Origin: G963664225 sp964538065
GTDB taxonomy: Bacteria; Verrucomicrobiota; Verrucomicrobiia; Limisphaerales; UBA1319
Assembly (NCBI GenBank): GCA_964538065.1
Contig: CAZIDG010000029.1
Location: 1 to 46,945 of the forward strand
Direction: 5' to 3'
DNA length: 46,945 bases
Part shown: positions 33,908 to 42,465 of the stretch, one piece after another
Layout: each line of letters starts with the position of its first letter
Position numbering within the stretch: position 1 is the stretch's first letter
Made by a program: the position numbers and the translations under genes
Notes under the pieces: generated by a model
Database searches by the model: none
What the model was told of the DNA's origin: nothing
The model's input: only the letters and a program-made list of their open reading frames with translations

Positions 33908-35881
33908 TTATTTCTCGTCCAGGTGTTTTGGAAGCAAGCGAGTAATCACCACAATTAATCCAATAACCACCACGCCCAGGACTCCCCAAAAAATCCAGCC
34001 CGTTGCTCCTCCTATCTGGCGGATGCTGCCGCGATGTCCCTTCAACTGCTCCGCCGTTCCCAGCGTTGCCTTGTTTTTTAATTCTGCAAGCATTTGCCGT
34101 GCAGCAAGATCGATGTCATATTGTGGACGTCGTGCCTTGGGATTGCCGTAATACAAATAAACATCCCCTGTACCCGTGGCCTTGAAAATCAATCGCACGA
34201 CGGAATACTCCATCTCTAAATGGTTGAGTTCCAGCGGTGGATTGTCTCCGTTGTCTGTCTCTAGGTAGATCGCGTCTGTCGTCAATGAACCTTGGATCTC
34301 CATGGATAGAGGGGACTTGAGTTGATTCAGCACACGCACCCAGGATCCCCTGGCACGCTGGACATCAATCATGTTTCCGCGTTCATCAGGTACCAATTCC
34401 TTCAGCACCAGATCGCGCTTGAAAAATGGGGCATCCGTCTGGGCATACAGCCTCGTCAGAGGCAGGGAACGATAGGGTAATTTCAACTGCCAACGGCTCA
34501 TGGAGGGGTGCTTGGGGACAGCTTCCTTTTTAACCAATGGCGTGATACGGCGCGAGAGCACTGGCCGCTCGATCAGATAGGAAATCTGGCGACCATTTCG
34601 CACCAATCGCAGATCGCTAAAATCACTGGAGGTTTCGGAGAGTATTTCCAAATCCAACTCCAACTGTTGAACGCCGCTCTGGCTGAATGTGACGTTTTTG
34701 CGAAACTTCCAATCGCTGGTGTCAAGAGCGGCACCCGATTCGGCGACCTCGGGCAAGGGAGCCGTTTGACGATAGGCGGTATTGGTCACAAATGGCCCGG
34801 CCTGCGAAGGTGTCCAGCGACCTGACACGTCATGAGCCATGGCCGCCAAATCATATTTGGGTGCGGTGCAGGAGGCATTGCCGCTCAACAAATGAAAGAG
34901 ACCGGGTTCGGTGGCCATGCAGGTGAGATAAACGGGACGCCGAGTACCCCGTACGGCTGTGATGGCCAGGGGGGGAGAATCGTTGTTCTCGATGGTCATG
35001 ATCAGTTCTTTACCAGACACGGCCACATCTCTTGCGAACGTCAGATTCGATGTCACAGGATATTTATCTGAAGCCATTCGATACAAGGTGCTTTCAACCA
35101 GCATGGTTTCACGAATTTCATTTTCCTCCACGCAGGGTCGACAAAGGCTCACGTGGCGCGTAAAGAGCGGTTCTGGTGTTTCAATCGTTATGCCAGCCAA
35201 TACGATTGAACCCGCAGCCAAACGAAGCATGAGGCGGGTGCGCCCTGGGCTTTCCTCGCGATCGACAACCTGAAGCCCAATGGATTGCTCTGGCGCGGGT
35301 TCTGGACTGGCTGCTTGAATCTGCGCCCCCGTGATGGGGATGGGGGCGGAACGCTGGTCATCAAGTGTCACGCGTAACCAGTTCCATGGACCGGCGGGCA
35401 TTGACAAATGTAACTTGTTGGCACCCAAAGCCTGCCGAAATACCGGCTCGCCTTCAACGAGCCTCCGCCAGGCCTTTCCATCCTGCGATCCTTCGATCAA
35501 GGTCGACTTGATAAAATCCCGGGCGGGCGATTCCAGGAACAGTCCATCCACAGCCTGGGTCAAACCCGTTTCCAGAACTGCAACTGTGGCTTCAGGTTGC
35601 AGGGTGACATGGATATTGCGGGGTGGTCGGACTGCCGCAGGAACCTGGATAGGACGCTCGATCAAATAAGGAACTTCCACTCCCTGGGCGTTGAACAAAC
35701 GGAGATCCTCCAGGGCTGGTCGCGCGTGGTCGATGGTTTCAATGGGAACCTCGATTTTGATCAATCCCCTGGCATCAATCGTGATGGTTTGGTCGAACTT
35801 CCAGGCTTCGGGCAATGCAGCGCCCGATGCCACAACAACCATGAGCCCGACCCATGCCGCCAATCCCCATTTGAATTTCAT
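33908..35881 (-). CDS. DUF3999-type envelope protein
   Basis: The 657-residue protein has a signal peptide (WGLAAWVGLMVVVASGAAL), a large periplasmic beta-rich part with two related halves (each has a 'W.f...i' strand start, LEDLRLFNAQGVEVPYLIERP and FSDLRLVRNGRQISYLIERP), and a C-terminal transmembrane helix (WIFWGVLGVVVIGLIVVITRLL). DUF3999 genes commonly sit next to DUF2339 genes, as here, but the role is unknown. The start at 35881 has GGAGAA upstream and overlaps the DUF2339 stop (ATGA). The frame runs open further upstream but inside its neighbour. Confidence 0.82.
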   Translation of the reverse strand: MKFKWGLAAWVGLMVVVASGAALPEAWKFDQTITIDARGLIKIEVPIETIDHARPALEDLRLFNAQGVEVPYLIERPIQVPAAVRPPRNIHVTLQPEATVAVLETGLTQAVDGLFLESPARDFIKSTLIEGSQDGKAWRRLVEGEPVFRQALGANKLHLSMPAGPWNWLRVTLDDQRSAPIPITGAQIQAASPEPAPEQSIGLQVVDREESPGRTRLMLRLAAGSIVLAGITIETPEPLFTRHVSLCRPCVEENEIRETMLVESTLYRMASDKYPVTSNLTFARDVAVSGKELIMTIENNDSPPLAITAVRGTRRPVYLTCMATEPGLFHLLSGNASCTAPKYDLAAMAHDVSGRWTPSQAGPFVTNTAYRQTAPLPEVAESGAALDTSDWKFRKNVTFSQSGVQQLELDLEILSETSSDFSDLRLVRNGRQISYLIERPVLSRRITPLVKKEAVPKHPSMSRWQLKLPYRSLPLTRLYAQTDAPFFKRDLVLKELVPDERGNMIDVQRARGSWVRVLNQLKSPLSMEIQGSLTTDAIYLETDNGDNPPLELNHLEMEYSVVRLIFKATGTGDVYLYYGNPKARRPQYDIDLAARQMLAELKNKATLGTAEQLKGHRGSIRQIGGATGWIFWGVLGVVVIGLIVVITRLLPKHLDEK

Positions 35882-38800
35882 GTTGTTTTCTCCGGCTGCT
35901 TGCCATCCGCTGATGGCGCCAGATAGCGTTGATACAAAAATGACACGACGATCAGCACGAGTGCCAGACCAATGAACGATCCAATCCTGTACAAACCACC
36001 CAGACTCCACAGATCATGCAGGAAGAGCTTCAGCATGGTGATGGTTAATAAACCAATGCCGGCATAGCGCGCAGGCCGGGTTTTGCGATGAATGCCCACC
36101 ACCAGCAGGATCAGGGCAAAGACTGCCCATCCCAGGGAATAGGCCATATCGCGGGCAAAATTCCCGGAGAAATCAAATTGGATGGATGTTCCCACACTGA
36201 AGTAATCCGCGATTTCGATGTTCAGCAGCCAGAAGGCTAAAATGGTGCCCATGGCTCTCAGATACGGGGGAACAGCGATGCCTTTTAATTGGTCCCGTGG
36301 CGGATTGAGCAAGGTGGCGCCTGCGAAGAGACAGAGGCTCGTTACGCCATAGGTGTAGAGGTACCAGTTGAAAACCGGCGTGCCGGAGCGCATATGATAT
36401 TGCAACACGCTTGGATTGAGTGCCAATCGGATGAACACCACGGTCAATAAGCCCACACCCGTCCATTTCAAGCCTTCATGGGAAATCCGGTGCAGAAGCC
36501 ATAACAGGGCCATGCCTTCCACGGCCCATCCCAGGGTGAGCCACTGCCGGTCAAATTGGATGGGGAAAATGAGGGTGATAAAGAACAGGGCCACGCCTCC
36601 AAAAAACGCCAGCACCGATTTCTGATGTCGCTCGCCTCCGGCTGCGACTTGTATTGCGCGTGCCAGCGCCGCCAGGGCGGGAATGGCAAAGAGGGCGGGC
36701 AGCAGGCCCATGTAGGAATTAGGCCAGGCAGCCTTGACGACACGATGAACAAGAAAAAAGTGGACTGGCCCGGCCAGAGCCGACGCCATCCACGGCAACA
36801 ACCTTCCGGTCATCCTGGACTGGAATAGAAATGGGAACAGGACCAATGCGGTCTGGAATCCCAGATACCATGCCAGGGTTATCCCGGCATGATCTGTATC
36901 AAATCGCCGGAATTGCCAGGTGCTTTCGACGCACCAAACACACACGAGGCTTACCAGACACAGGACGTCCGCCTTGCCCGTCCATGCCAATCCCATGAGC
37001 AATACCAGCAATAGTGCGGCCAAGCCAAACACCGGCGAGGGATTGGTGAGTGACAGCCGCTCCACCACCATGATCAACAGTAGAAATGGGAGGACGGCCG
37101 ACATGGCGGGCACATGTTCCGCCAGACGCTTGTTGGTGAGATTGGACAACCAGGATGTTCCTGCTTCCTGAGCGGATTCCATGGCTTGCGCTGTGCTTTC
37201 AGAGGAAAACATCGACTTCTTGATGGCGAATAGGCCTGCCAGAAAGAAGAAAAGGCCGAATCCAGCGACTATTGGCAAGCAATAGACCAGGTTCGCAGCA
37301 TCCGTGGGGCCTGACAGGATCCAGCATCCCATGGCCACCATGGTCAAGACCAGTGCGGCCAGCAAGCCCAGCACCGAGGCTGTGAGAAATGCCAATCCAA
37401 TGGCCACCAGATCCACCAACAGGACCGCAAACCAGACAACGATCGGCACGATGGACAGTTTGAAAATGGGTATCAGCAACAAGATCAGCGCCAGGGGGGC
37501 GAACAACTGTGACCACCAGACCGGCGTTGCGGCCGGACGATACCGTCCTGCCACCACGGGAAAGACCGAATGCATGACGGCGAAGCATAGATACAAGGCA
37601 AGAGCATGATTGAGGGTTTCGGGCTTTAAAAAGTCCAGGGTCCAATAGGCCAGCAGCCAGTATACGATGCCTCCCGCCATCACGTCCAGATCACGCAGTT
37701 CGTCCTTAAACCATGCTGTCAGAAGCAGGGCCGCATCGGCTGCAAAGACACATGCGAACAAGAGTAGCGGGTGCTCGCCTCCGCCCAGCCGGGGATTCAG
37801 AAGCAGCACATTTGACAACACCAGCAGCGCCAGCGGCATGATCAGCGCTCCAATCATCAGGAATTTGTCGTCCTGCTTGCGTTGATGCGCCCAGAGATGA
37901 ACGGCCGTGAACAACCACGCGAAGAAGAGGAACACCGCGAGCGCTGTGCCCATTTCCGGCACGGTGTAAAATTTGTTCGCCCAGCCGCATTGCATGACCA
38001 GTGTTCCAAGGGCGGCCATGAAGGATAGGTAACCCCACCGTTTTCGGAAGGCTACAGCCATCAATCCAATGTCCAGCACGGTCACATAGGCAAAGAGTCC
38101 CAGGGGATTATTTTCGCCGGTGGAGAGCAGGGGAGGTGTGAGAAATCCTCCTGCCAATCCCATCACGGCGACAGCAACTGCATTCAGACGTACTGCCAGA
38201 AGAAAGGCTGTGACTGTGACCAGGATCATTAGCGGAAATGCCAATCCGCCCGAAATCAAATGGTAAAAGGACGTGGCAGCGAAAATATTGGCATACAAAA
38301 CCAGCAAACCTGCCGAGCACAAAGCTTGCACCGTGACTGCATATTGTTTTCGTGCCAGACACAATCCACCCACCACCAGTCCAAGCCCCGTCATAAAACC
38401 AAGCGCAACGCGTACTGGCGGGCTGATCAAACCCTGATCGAATGAATATTTCACTGCAAAGGCTATGCCCAGAAAAAGCGCCAGTCCACCAACCCATGCA
38501 AACAGTTTGACTCCCAAGAATTGCTCCCAGTTGATATTGGCAAACGGGTTATCAATCTGGATCGTGGGGTGAATTGGCATCGATGGGGCAGGGGGGCTTT
38601 TCTTGGTCTCTGCTTGGACAGGAGCCATCGTGGTGGATGCCATTATGGGTGAGGGGGCAGGTTCGCTTGGCGTGGGCGGCGTTGTTTTAGCTGGAATCAA
38701 GGGAGGAACGGACTCGCTTTGTGTGGGGCTGGTTGTTTGCGTTACCCGGGGGGCGATCGTTATGTTTCGATCCGTTTTTGGAGGGTGTTCCACGCCCTTC

Positions 38801-38952
38801 AAATTACGTAATTCCGCCTCGAGAATGCGCAGCCTTTCCAACAATTCCTCCAAACGATGTGAGACACGGGCGGCCTTAACAATGGCAATAATGGGCAAGC
38901 CGATGATGAGACCGACAACCATTAAAATGACGATGATGATAGGTTCTTCCAT
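35878..38952 (-). CDS. DUF2339 polytopic membrane protein
   Basis: The 1024-residue protein has an N-terminal membrane segment followed by a coiled-coil (HRLEELLERLRILEAELRNL), a Pro/Thr/Ser-rich linker, and then more than twenty hydrophobic segments. The DUF2339 hallmark is WEQFLGVKLFAWVGGLALFLGIAFAVKYSFDQGLISP followed by VRVALGF. Function is not established; these large proteins are thought of as envelope or transport factors. It is coupled to the DUF3999 gene downstream. The 127 bp upstream, before the small membrane protein gene, show nothing distinctive. Confidence 0.88.
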   Translation of the reverse strand: MEEPIIIVILMVVGLIIGLPIIAIVKAARVSHRLEELLERLRILEAELRNLKGVEHPPKTDRNITIAPRVTQTTSPTQSESVPPLIPAKTTPPTPSEPAPSPIMASTTMAPVQAETKKSPPAPSMPIHPTIQIDNPFANINWEQFLGVKLFAWVGGLALFLGIAFAVKYSFDQGLISPPVRVALGFMTGLGLVVGGLCLARKQYAVTVQALCSAGLLVLYANIFAATSFYHLISGGLAFPLMILVTVTAFLLAVRLNAVAVAVMGLAGGFLTPPLLSTGENNPLGLFAYVTVLDIGLMAVAFRKRWGYLSFMAALGTLVMQCGWANKFYTVPEMGTALAVFLFFAWLFTAVHLWAHQRKQDDKFLMIGALIMPLALLVLSNVLLLNPRLGGGEHPLLLFACVFAADAALLLTAWFKDELRDLDVMAGGIVYWLLAYWTLDFLKPETLNHALALYLCFAVMHSVFPVVAGRYRPAATPVWWSQLFAPLALILLLIPIFKLSIVPIVVWFAVLLVDLVAIGLAFLTASVLGLLAALVLTMVAMGCWILSGPTDAANLVYCLPIVAGFGLFFFLAGLFAIKKSMFSSESTAQAMESAQEAGTSWLSNLTNKRLAEHVPAMSAVLPFLLLIMVVERLSLTNPSPVFGLAALLLVLLMGLAWTGKADVLCLVSLVCVWCVESTWQFRRFDTDHAGITLAWYLGFQTALVLFPFLFQSRMTGRLLPWMASALAGPVHFFLVHRVVKAAWPNSYMGLLPALFAIPALAALARAIQVAAGGERHQKSVLAFFGGVALFFITLIFPIQFDRQWLTLGWAVEGMALLWLLHRISHEGLKWTGVGLLTVVFIRLALNPSVLQYHMRSGTPVFNWYLYTYGVTSLCLFAGATLLNPPRDQLKGIAVPPYLRAMGTILAFWLLNIEIADYFSVGTSIQFDFSGNFARDMAYSLGWAVFALILLVVGIHRKTRPARYAGIGLLTITMLKLFLHDLWSLGGLYRIGSFIGLALVLIVVSFLYQRYLAPSADGKQPEKTT

Positions 38953-39079
38953 AGGCCTTCATAAAACCAGACGCGTGATCCGCCCTGTGAGAATACCAGC
39001 GCATGGTAGAATCTCTGGCGTTCCTTGGCAAATCCAAACAAATGCTTTCCGACGGTATTATCGGATGGCGAAACGACGT

Positions 39080-39454
39080 TCAGGACTTGATGGTCGGTGG
39101 ATTATGGGGGCGCGTGTCCGAGTCGGTGTTCAACAGGATGAAAATGCTTGTCGTGAGCGCCCATAGCCAGGCGGTGCCAAAGACCGTGATGCCCGCTAGT
39201 GCAATCAGAAATTCGGGATTCGTGATTTCTGGCACCTGATGCAGATGAAAATAGCGCCAGGCGACTGCGCCGCAGCCTGCCGCGCTGGCGACCATGCCTG
39301 CAAGGGCCACCATGGCCTGGCACAGGCCATGAAGCTTATGACCGGCCGCCATGGTGCCCAGGCCGGGCAGTACAAAAACGTTGGCCAAAAGCAGGGCCCA
39401 GGCCTTGGAGCGATCAATCTTTTTGCACGGGTCCGGGGCCGAAAATATCCTCAT
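39080..39454 (-). CDS. Small membrane protein with PGLG motif, function unknown
   Basis: The protein has 124 residues with three or four hydrophobic segments: WALLLANVFVLPGLGTMAAG, a middle segment starting MVALAGMVASAAG and a last one around VFGTAWLWALTTSIFILL. The N-terminal 'PGLG....G....G' resembles small TM2-like membrane proteins. The start at 39454 overlaps the last 41 bp of the GYF-domain gene; an earlier in-frame ATG at 39475 is possible. It is placed in the same operon as the GYF gene and upstream of DUF2339. Confidence 0.7.
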   Translation of the reverse strand: MRIFSAPDPCKKIDRSKAWALLLANVFVLPGLGTMAAGHKLHGLCQAMVALAGMVASAAGCGAVAWRYFHLHQVPEITNPEFLIALAGITVFGTAWLWALTTSIFILLNTDSDTRPHNPPTIKS

Positions 39455-40349
39455 AGGCGTACACAAAGGCGGCAATAAACACAGGGACCGTTACAAGAAC
39501 GCCCACAAAACAGCATAGCAGACCGAGAATTGCGAGGACCGTTCCCACCAGCACCAATGCGAAATTCATGAACCAGTGCTGGCCTGTCTTTTGCCGACTC
39601 AATTCCATGGCGCGCCTGAAATCGAGCCCTTTATCCATGGCAAGAATGATCGCGTACATCCAGGAGACGGAGAGATAAATAACCGGAATCATTCCTACCA
39701 GGATCAGCATCCATCCGATGACATGAGCCGTCTCGGCATGCACCACCAGGTTCAAAATGATGCCCGCGTAAACAAGGATGCCGCTCAAACAGGTAAGGAC
39801 ACCCACGACAATTTGGGTGAGCATGAGGTTGGTGAAACACTGGTTGAATCCTTCAAACAGATCTGGGAATGCCGCAGGCTGTCCACGCATCAGTTTCAGA
39901 AAGACCAAAAACAGACCACCGTACAATGGCCCGGAAATGACCAGGTTGATGAGCCCACCGACTACGGGGATGGCGGAACAACCCAACGTGATCAGCATGA
40001 AGACTGTGGCAACTCCAACCAGCAAACCGGCATTCGCTTTGAAGAGTTCCCAGGCACGGCTCAGACAGAGACCAATATCAAGTGTGTAATCACGGCTGAC
40101 AACTTCATCCATGGATACTGCCGCTGTGGTGTCCGCATCCGGGAAGATGGGGGGGGCAGGAATCGCCGGAGGAGGGGCGGCAAAGTCAGACGCGAACTCG
40201 GGCATTTGGCCCAGGGGACGCCACTCGGCTTCGGTGTCCAATTTGATTGAGGTCTGGGCGTTGGCACGACCTTCGCGAATCCATTGGCGAATCTGCTCGG
40301 CGGTGGCCGGGCCGTATTCGACTCCATCAGCCCCAATTATTTTGTACAT
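39414..40349 (-). CDS. GYF-domain membrane protein
   Basis: In this 311-residue protein the first 50 residues form a GYF_2-type domain (YKIIGADGVEYGPATAEQIRQWIREG, EWRPLGQMPEF), which in bacteria is often fused to membrane domains and presumed to bind peptides. A Pro-rich linker leads to a five- or six-helix membrane domain (VVGGLINLVISGPLYGGLFLVFLKL; DKGLDFRRAMELSRQKTGQHW) resembling DUF975/GlpQ-type membrane families. Substrate and role unknown. It heads the GYF-small protein-DUF2339-DUF3999 series. Confidence 0.8.
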   Translation of the reverse strand: MYKIIGADGVEYGPATAEQIRQWIREGRANAQTSIKLDTEAEWRPLGQMPEFASDFAAPPPAIPAPPIFPDADTTAAVSMDEVVSRDYTLDIGLCLSRAWELFKANAGLLVGVATVFMLITLGCSAIPVVGGLINLVISGPLYGGLFLVFLKLMRGQPAAFPDLFEGFNQCFTNLMLTQIVVGVLTCLSGILVYAGIILNLVVHAETAHVIGWMLILVGMIPVIYLSVSWMYAIILAMDKGLDFRRAMELSRQKTGQHWFMNFALVLVGTVLAILGLLCCFVGVLVTVPVFIAAFVYAYEDIFGPGPVQKD

Positions 40350-40419
40350 GGCTTATTATTGACGTGGTCTGCGGCGGACGGCAAGCGTGATCCAATCCAA
40401 GGCTTGCGCTCCGCCAGAA

Positions 40420-41382
40420 TCAGGATGTCTTTCTCGCTCCGCTTCGCGACCTGTCGGTGCGGCTGGGAGGCTCAAGATATCGATATGGGTTGCGTGGATT
40501 GTCGTTGTCGTAGGCAAAGGCATCCCGGTTCTTGAGAAAATAAACGACATTCTCGATCGGAATGGCAAATCCCAGACCTTCACCGAAAGTGATTTTCATA
40601 TTGGTGACACCAATGACTTCGCCGCGCAGATTGAAAAGCGGTCCTCCACTGTTTCCTGGGTTGATCTGGGCGCTGGTTTGCATATAGAGGGTGCCTTCAA
40701 TTTCCCGGGTCTTGGTGCTCAAAATGCCTTCGGTCACTGTACGTTCCAACCCCAGGGGGCTGCCGATGGCAAACACCCGGTCCCCAACAGTCAAGGTCTC
40801 CGCATTGCCAAGGTTGACATGTTTGAAACGCGGTGCGCCTTCATCCTCGATTTCCAGCAGGGCCAGATCGGCAAATTTGTTTAAGGCGATGATGCGCACC
40901 TGCTTGTAGGTTCGGCGGTCCAGCGCTCCGTTTTTCTGATGATAGACTTCGATGGAGATTTGGGTCTCGTTCTCGATGACATGAAAATTGGTAATCAGAT
41001 AGCCTTCTTCGTTGAGGATAAAGCCCGATCCCAATCCGCTGGGGGTTCGCACTTGCACAACAGCTTCGCCCAATTGGCTGGCCAGTTCCTTAACGCTGCG
41101 TTCCGCGGGCGGGGTTGTGTATGCATAGTAGAGCTCGTTCTTGCTGGTCTGGGAAGATGGCTTGGTGGATTTGACCTTGGTTTCGCCACGTTCAATCTGT
41201 TCAATATGGGCGCGTGGCACCACCAAAACCGTGTAGCCCACATCCACGGCGACCTGGTCACTTTTTTCGACCACAATTCGACCCGAAATGGCCGCTTTAT
41301 CCTTTAAATGAATGACGTCGGCATGCAGGGTGCCCAAAATGCCATGCCAGGCCAACGCCAGACAAATCCAGTACAATCGCAT
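40420..41382 (-). CDS. Exported trypsin-like (HtrA/S1C-type) serine protease without PDZ domain
   Basis: The 320-residue protein has a signal peptide (YWICLALAWHGILGTLHA), then a short N-terminal domain of about 60 residues (VIHLKDKAAISGRIVVEKSDQV) and a trypsin-like protease domain. The catalytic triad is His in LITNFHVIEN, Asp in NKFADLALLEI and Ser in QINPGNSGGPLFN. The C-terminus ends after GLGFAIPIENVVYFLKNRD with a basic tail. No PDZ domain follows, unlike DegP/DegS. It should act in the periplasm in protein quality control or regulated cleavage. It lies 70 bp upstream of the GYF gene on the same strand. Confidence 0.9.
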   Translation of the reverse strand: MRLYWICLALAWHGILGTLHADVIHLKDKAAISGRIVVEKSDQVAVDVGYTVLVVPRAHIEQIERGETKVKSTKPSSQTSKNELYYAYTTPPAERSVKELASQLGEAVVQVRTPSGLGSGFILNEEGYLITNFHVIENETQISIEVYHQKNGALDRRTYKQVRIIALNKFADLALLEIEDEGAPRFKHVNLGNAETLTVGDRVFAIGSPLGLERTVTEGILSTKTREIEGTLYMQTSAQINPGNSGGPLFNLRGEVIGVTNMKITFGEGLGFAIPIENVVYFLKNRDAFAYDNDNPRNPYRYLEPPSRTDRSRSGARKTS

Positions 41383-41415
41383 GCCCTTACCTTAGGCAAA
41401 ATGGATCAAAAGGAC

Positions 41416-41437
41416 AAGCCTGCCGAGAGCAGGCCTT
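41416..41437 (-). terminator. Possible weak terminator between the sugar-phosphate transferase and protease genes
   Basis: Minus-strand stem GCCTGC/GCAGGC with loop TCTCG is followed by TTGTCCTTTT. The stem is short and the T-run interrupted. Confidence 0.4.
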
Positions 41438-41455
41438 CCTCAAGGCGAAACACGG

Positions 41456-42442
41456 TCAGCTTAGAAGATGCACAGACAGGCAGCTTGCGAGTGCTGCCAG
41501 GAACCATATGATGAGAACGGCCGTTGTCCGGCTGTATCCGCGGCGCACCAATCGATGCGAGAGGTGGTTGTTGTCTCCAATATAGAAAGGCTTTCCGAGA
41601 CGCAGGCGGATCATGACTACACACACAAGATCCAACAGCGGGACAGCCAGAATCACCAGCGGAGCGAGCACTGCCCAGGGTTTGGGATTTGAGACGGAAT
41701 AAAAATGTGGCAGGATGGCCAGTATCGCCAGCCAATATCCTGTGAGGTGGCTGCCTGCATCCCCCAGGAACGCCACAGCCTTCGGAAAGTTCCAGGGTAG
41801 AAATCCCACCAAGGCTCCGCATGAAAGACAGGCCAGGAGGGCCACCAGGTATTGTCCATGAATGGCAGCACTCCAGGCAAAGGCCCAGGCGGCTATGGCT
41901 CCCAAGCCCGCGCATAACCCATTCATGTTGTCCATGAAGTTAAACGCATTGGTAAGCGTGAGGATCCACAGGACGGTGATGGCGTAGCTAAATCCGATGT
42001 TGTTGACAAAGAGGGTGATCCGGATGTCTGCCGCAGCAACAAGCATTGCCAGAAGCAGTTGACCCCCAAATTTGGTGAGGGGGGGAAGCTCGTATTTGTC
42101 ATCAAGAAGTCCCAGAAGGAGCATGCCCAGCGCTCCTGCCAAAAGGGCGGCCACCTGAAGGCCGCGACGATTAAAGCCATGCTGGAGCAGGTTGATCAGT
42201 TGATTCTCAATTCCAGCGTAAAAAGCCCCCCCAACCCCCAAGAGAATTGGAACCACCAGGCCGGACATGACGGCCAGCCCTCCAGCCAGCGCTATGGGCG
42301 TGGAGTGTATCTTGCGATGGCCTGGATCATCCACCAGGCCCGTGCGCCAGCAGAGGTTCTGCCACAAGGGCAGGGTGGCAAAGGAGACCAATGCTGCAAG
42401 CGCCAAAACGCAAAAATATAACGTGAGAAATCCCACAAACAA
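41456..42442 (-). CDS. Undecaprenyl-phosphate sugar-1-phosphate transferase (WecA/MraY family)
   Basis: The 328-residue polytopic enzyme transfers a sugar-1-phosphate (usually GlcNAc-1-P) to undecaprenyl phosphate, the first step of surface-glycan synthesis. Family motifs are VDDPGHRKIHSTPIALAGGLAV, LLGLLDDKYELPPLTKFGGQ (DD pair), NAFNFMDNMNGLCAG, FLGDAGSHLTGY and the cytoplasmic GDNNHLSHRLVRRGYS. It is WecA/TagO-like rather than MraY because of the HLSHRL loop. It may prime the glycan extended by the wecB cluster, 9 kb away. It follows the DUF2723-TPR gene by 23 bp. Confidence 0.92.
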   Translation of the reverse strand: MFVGFLTLYFCVLALAALVSFATLPLWQNLCWRTGLVDDPGHRKIHSTPIALAGGLAVMSGLVVPILLGVGGAFYAGIENQLINLLQHGFNRRGLQVAALLAGALGMLLLGLLDDKYELPPLTKFGGQLLLAMLVAAADIRITLFVNNIGFSYAITVLWILTLTNAFNFMDNMNGLCAGLGAIAAWAFAWSAAIHGQYLVALLACLSCGALVGFLPWNFPKAVAFLGDAGSHLTGYWLAILAILPHFYSVSNPKPWAVLAPLVILAVPLLDLVCVVMIRLRLGKPFYIGDNNHLSHRLVRRGYSRTTAVLIIWFLAALASCLSVHLLS

Positions 42443-42465
42443 CCGCCTTGTGGCAGGGACGGGCG

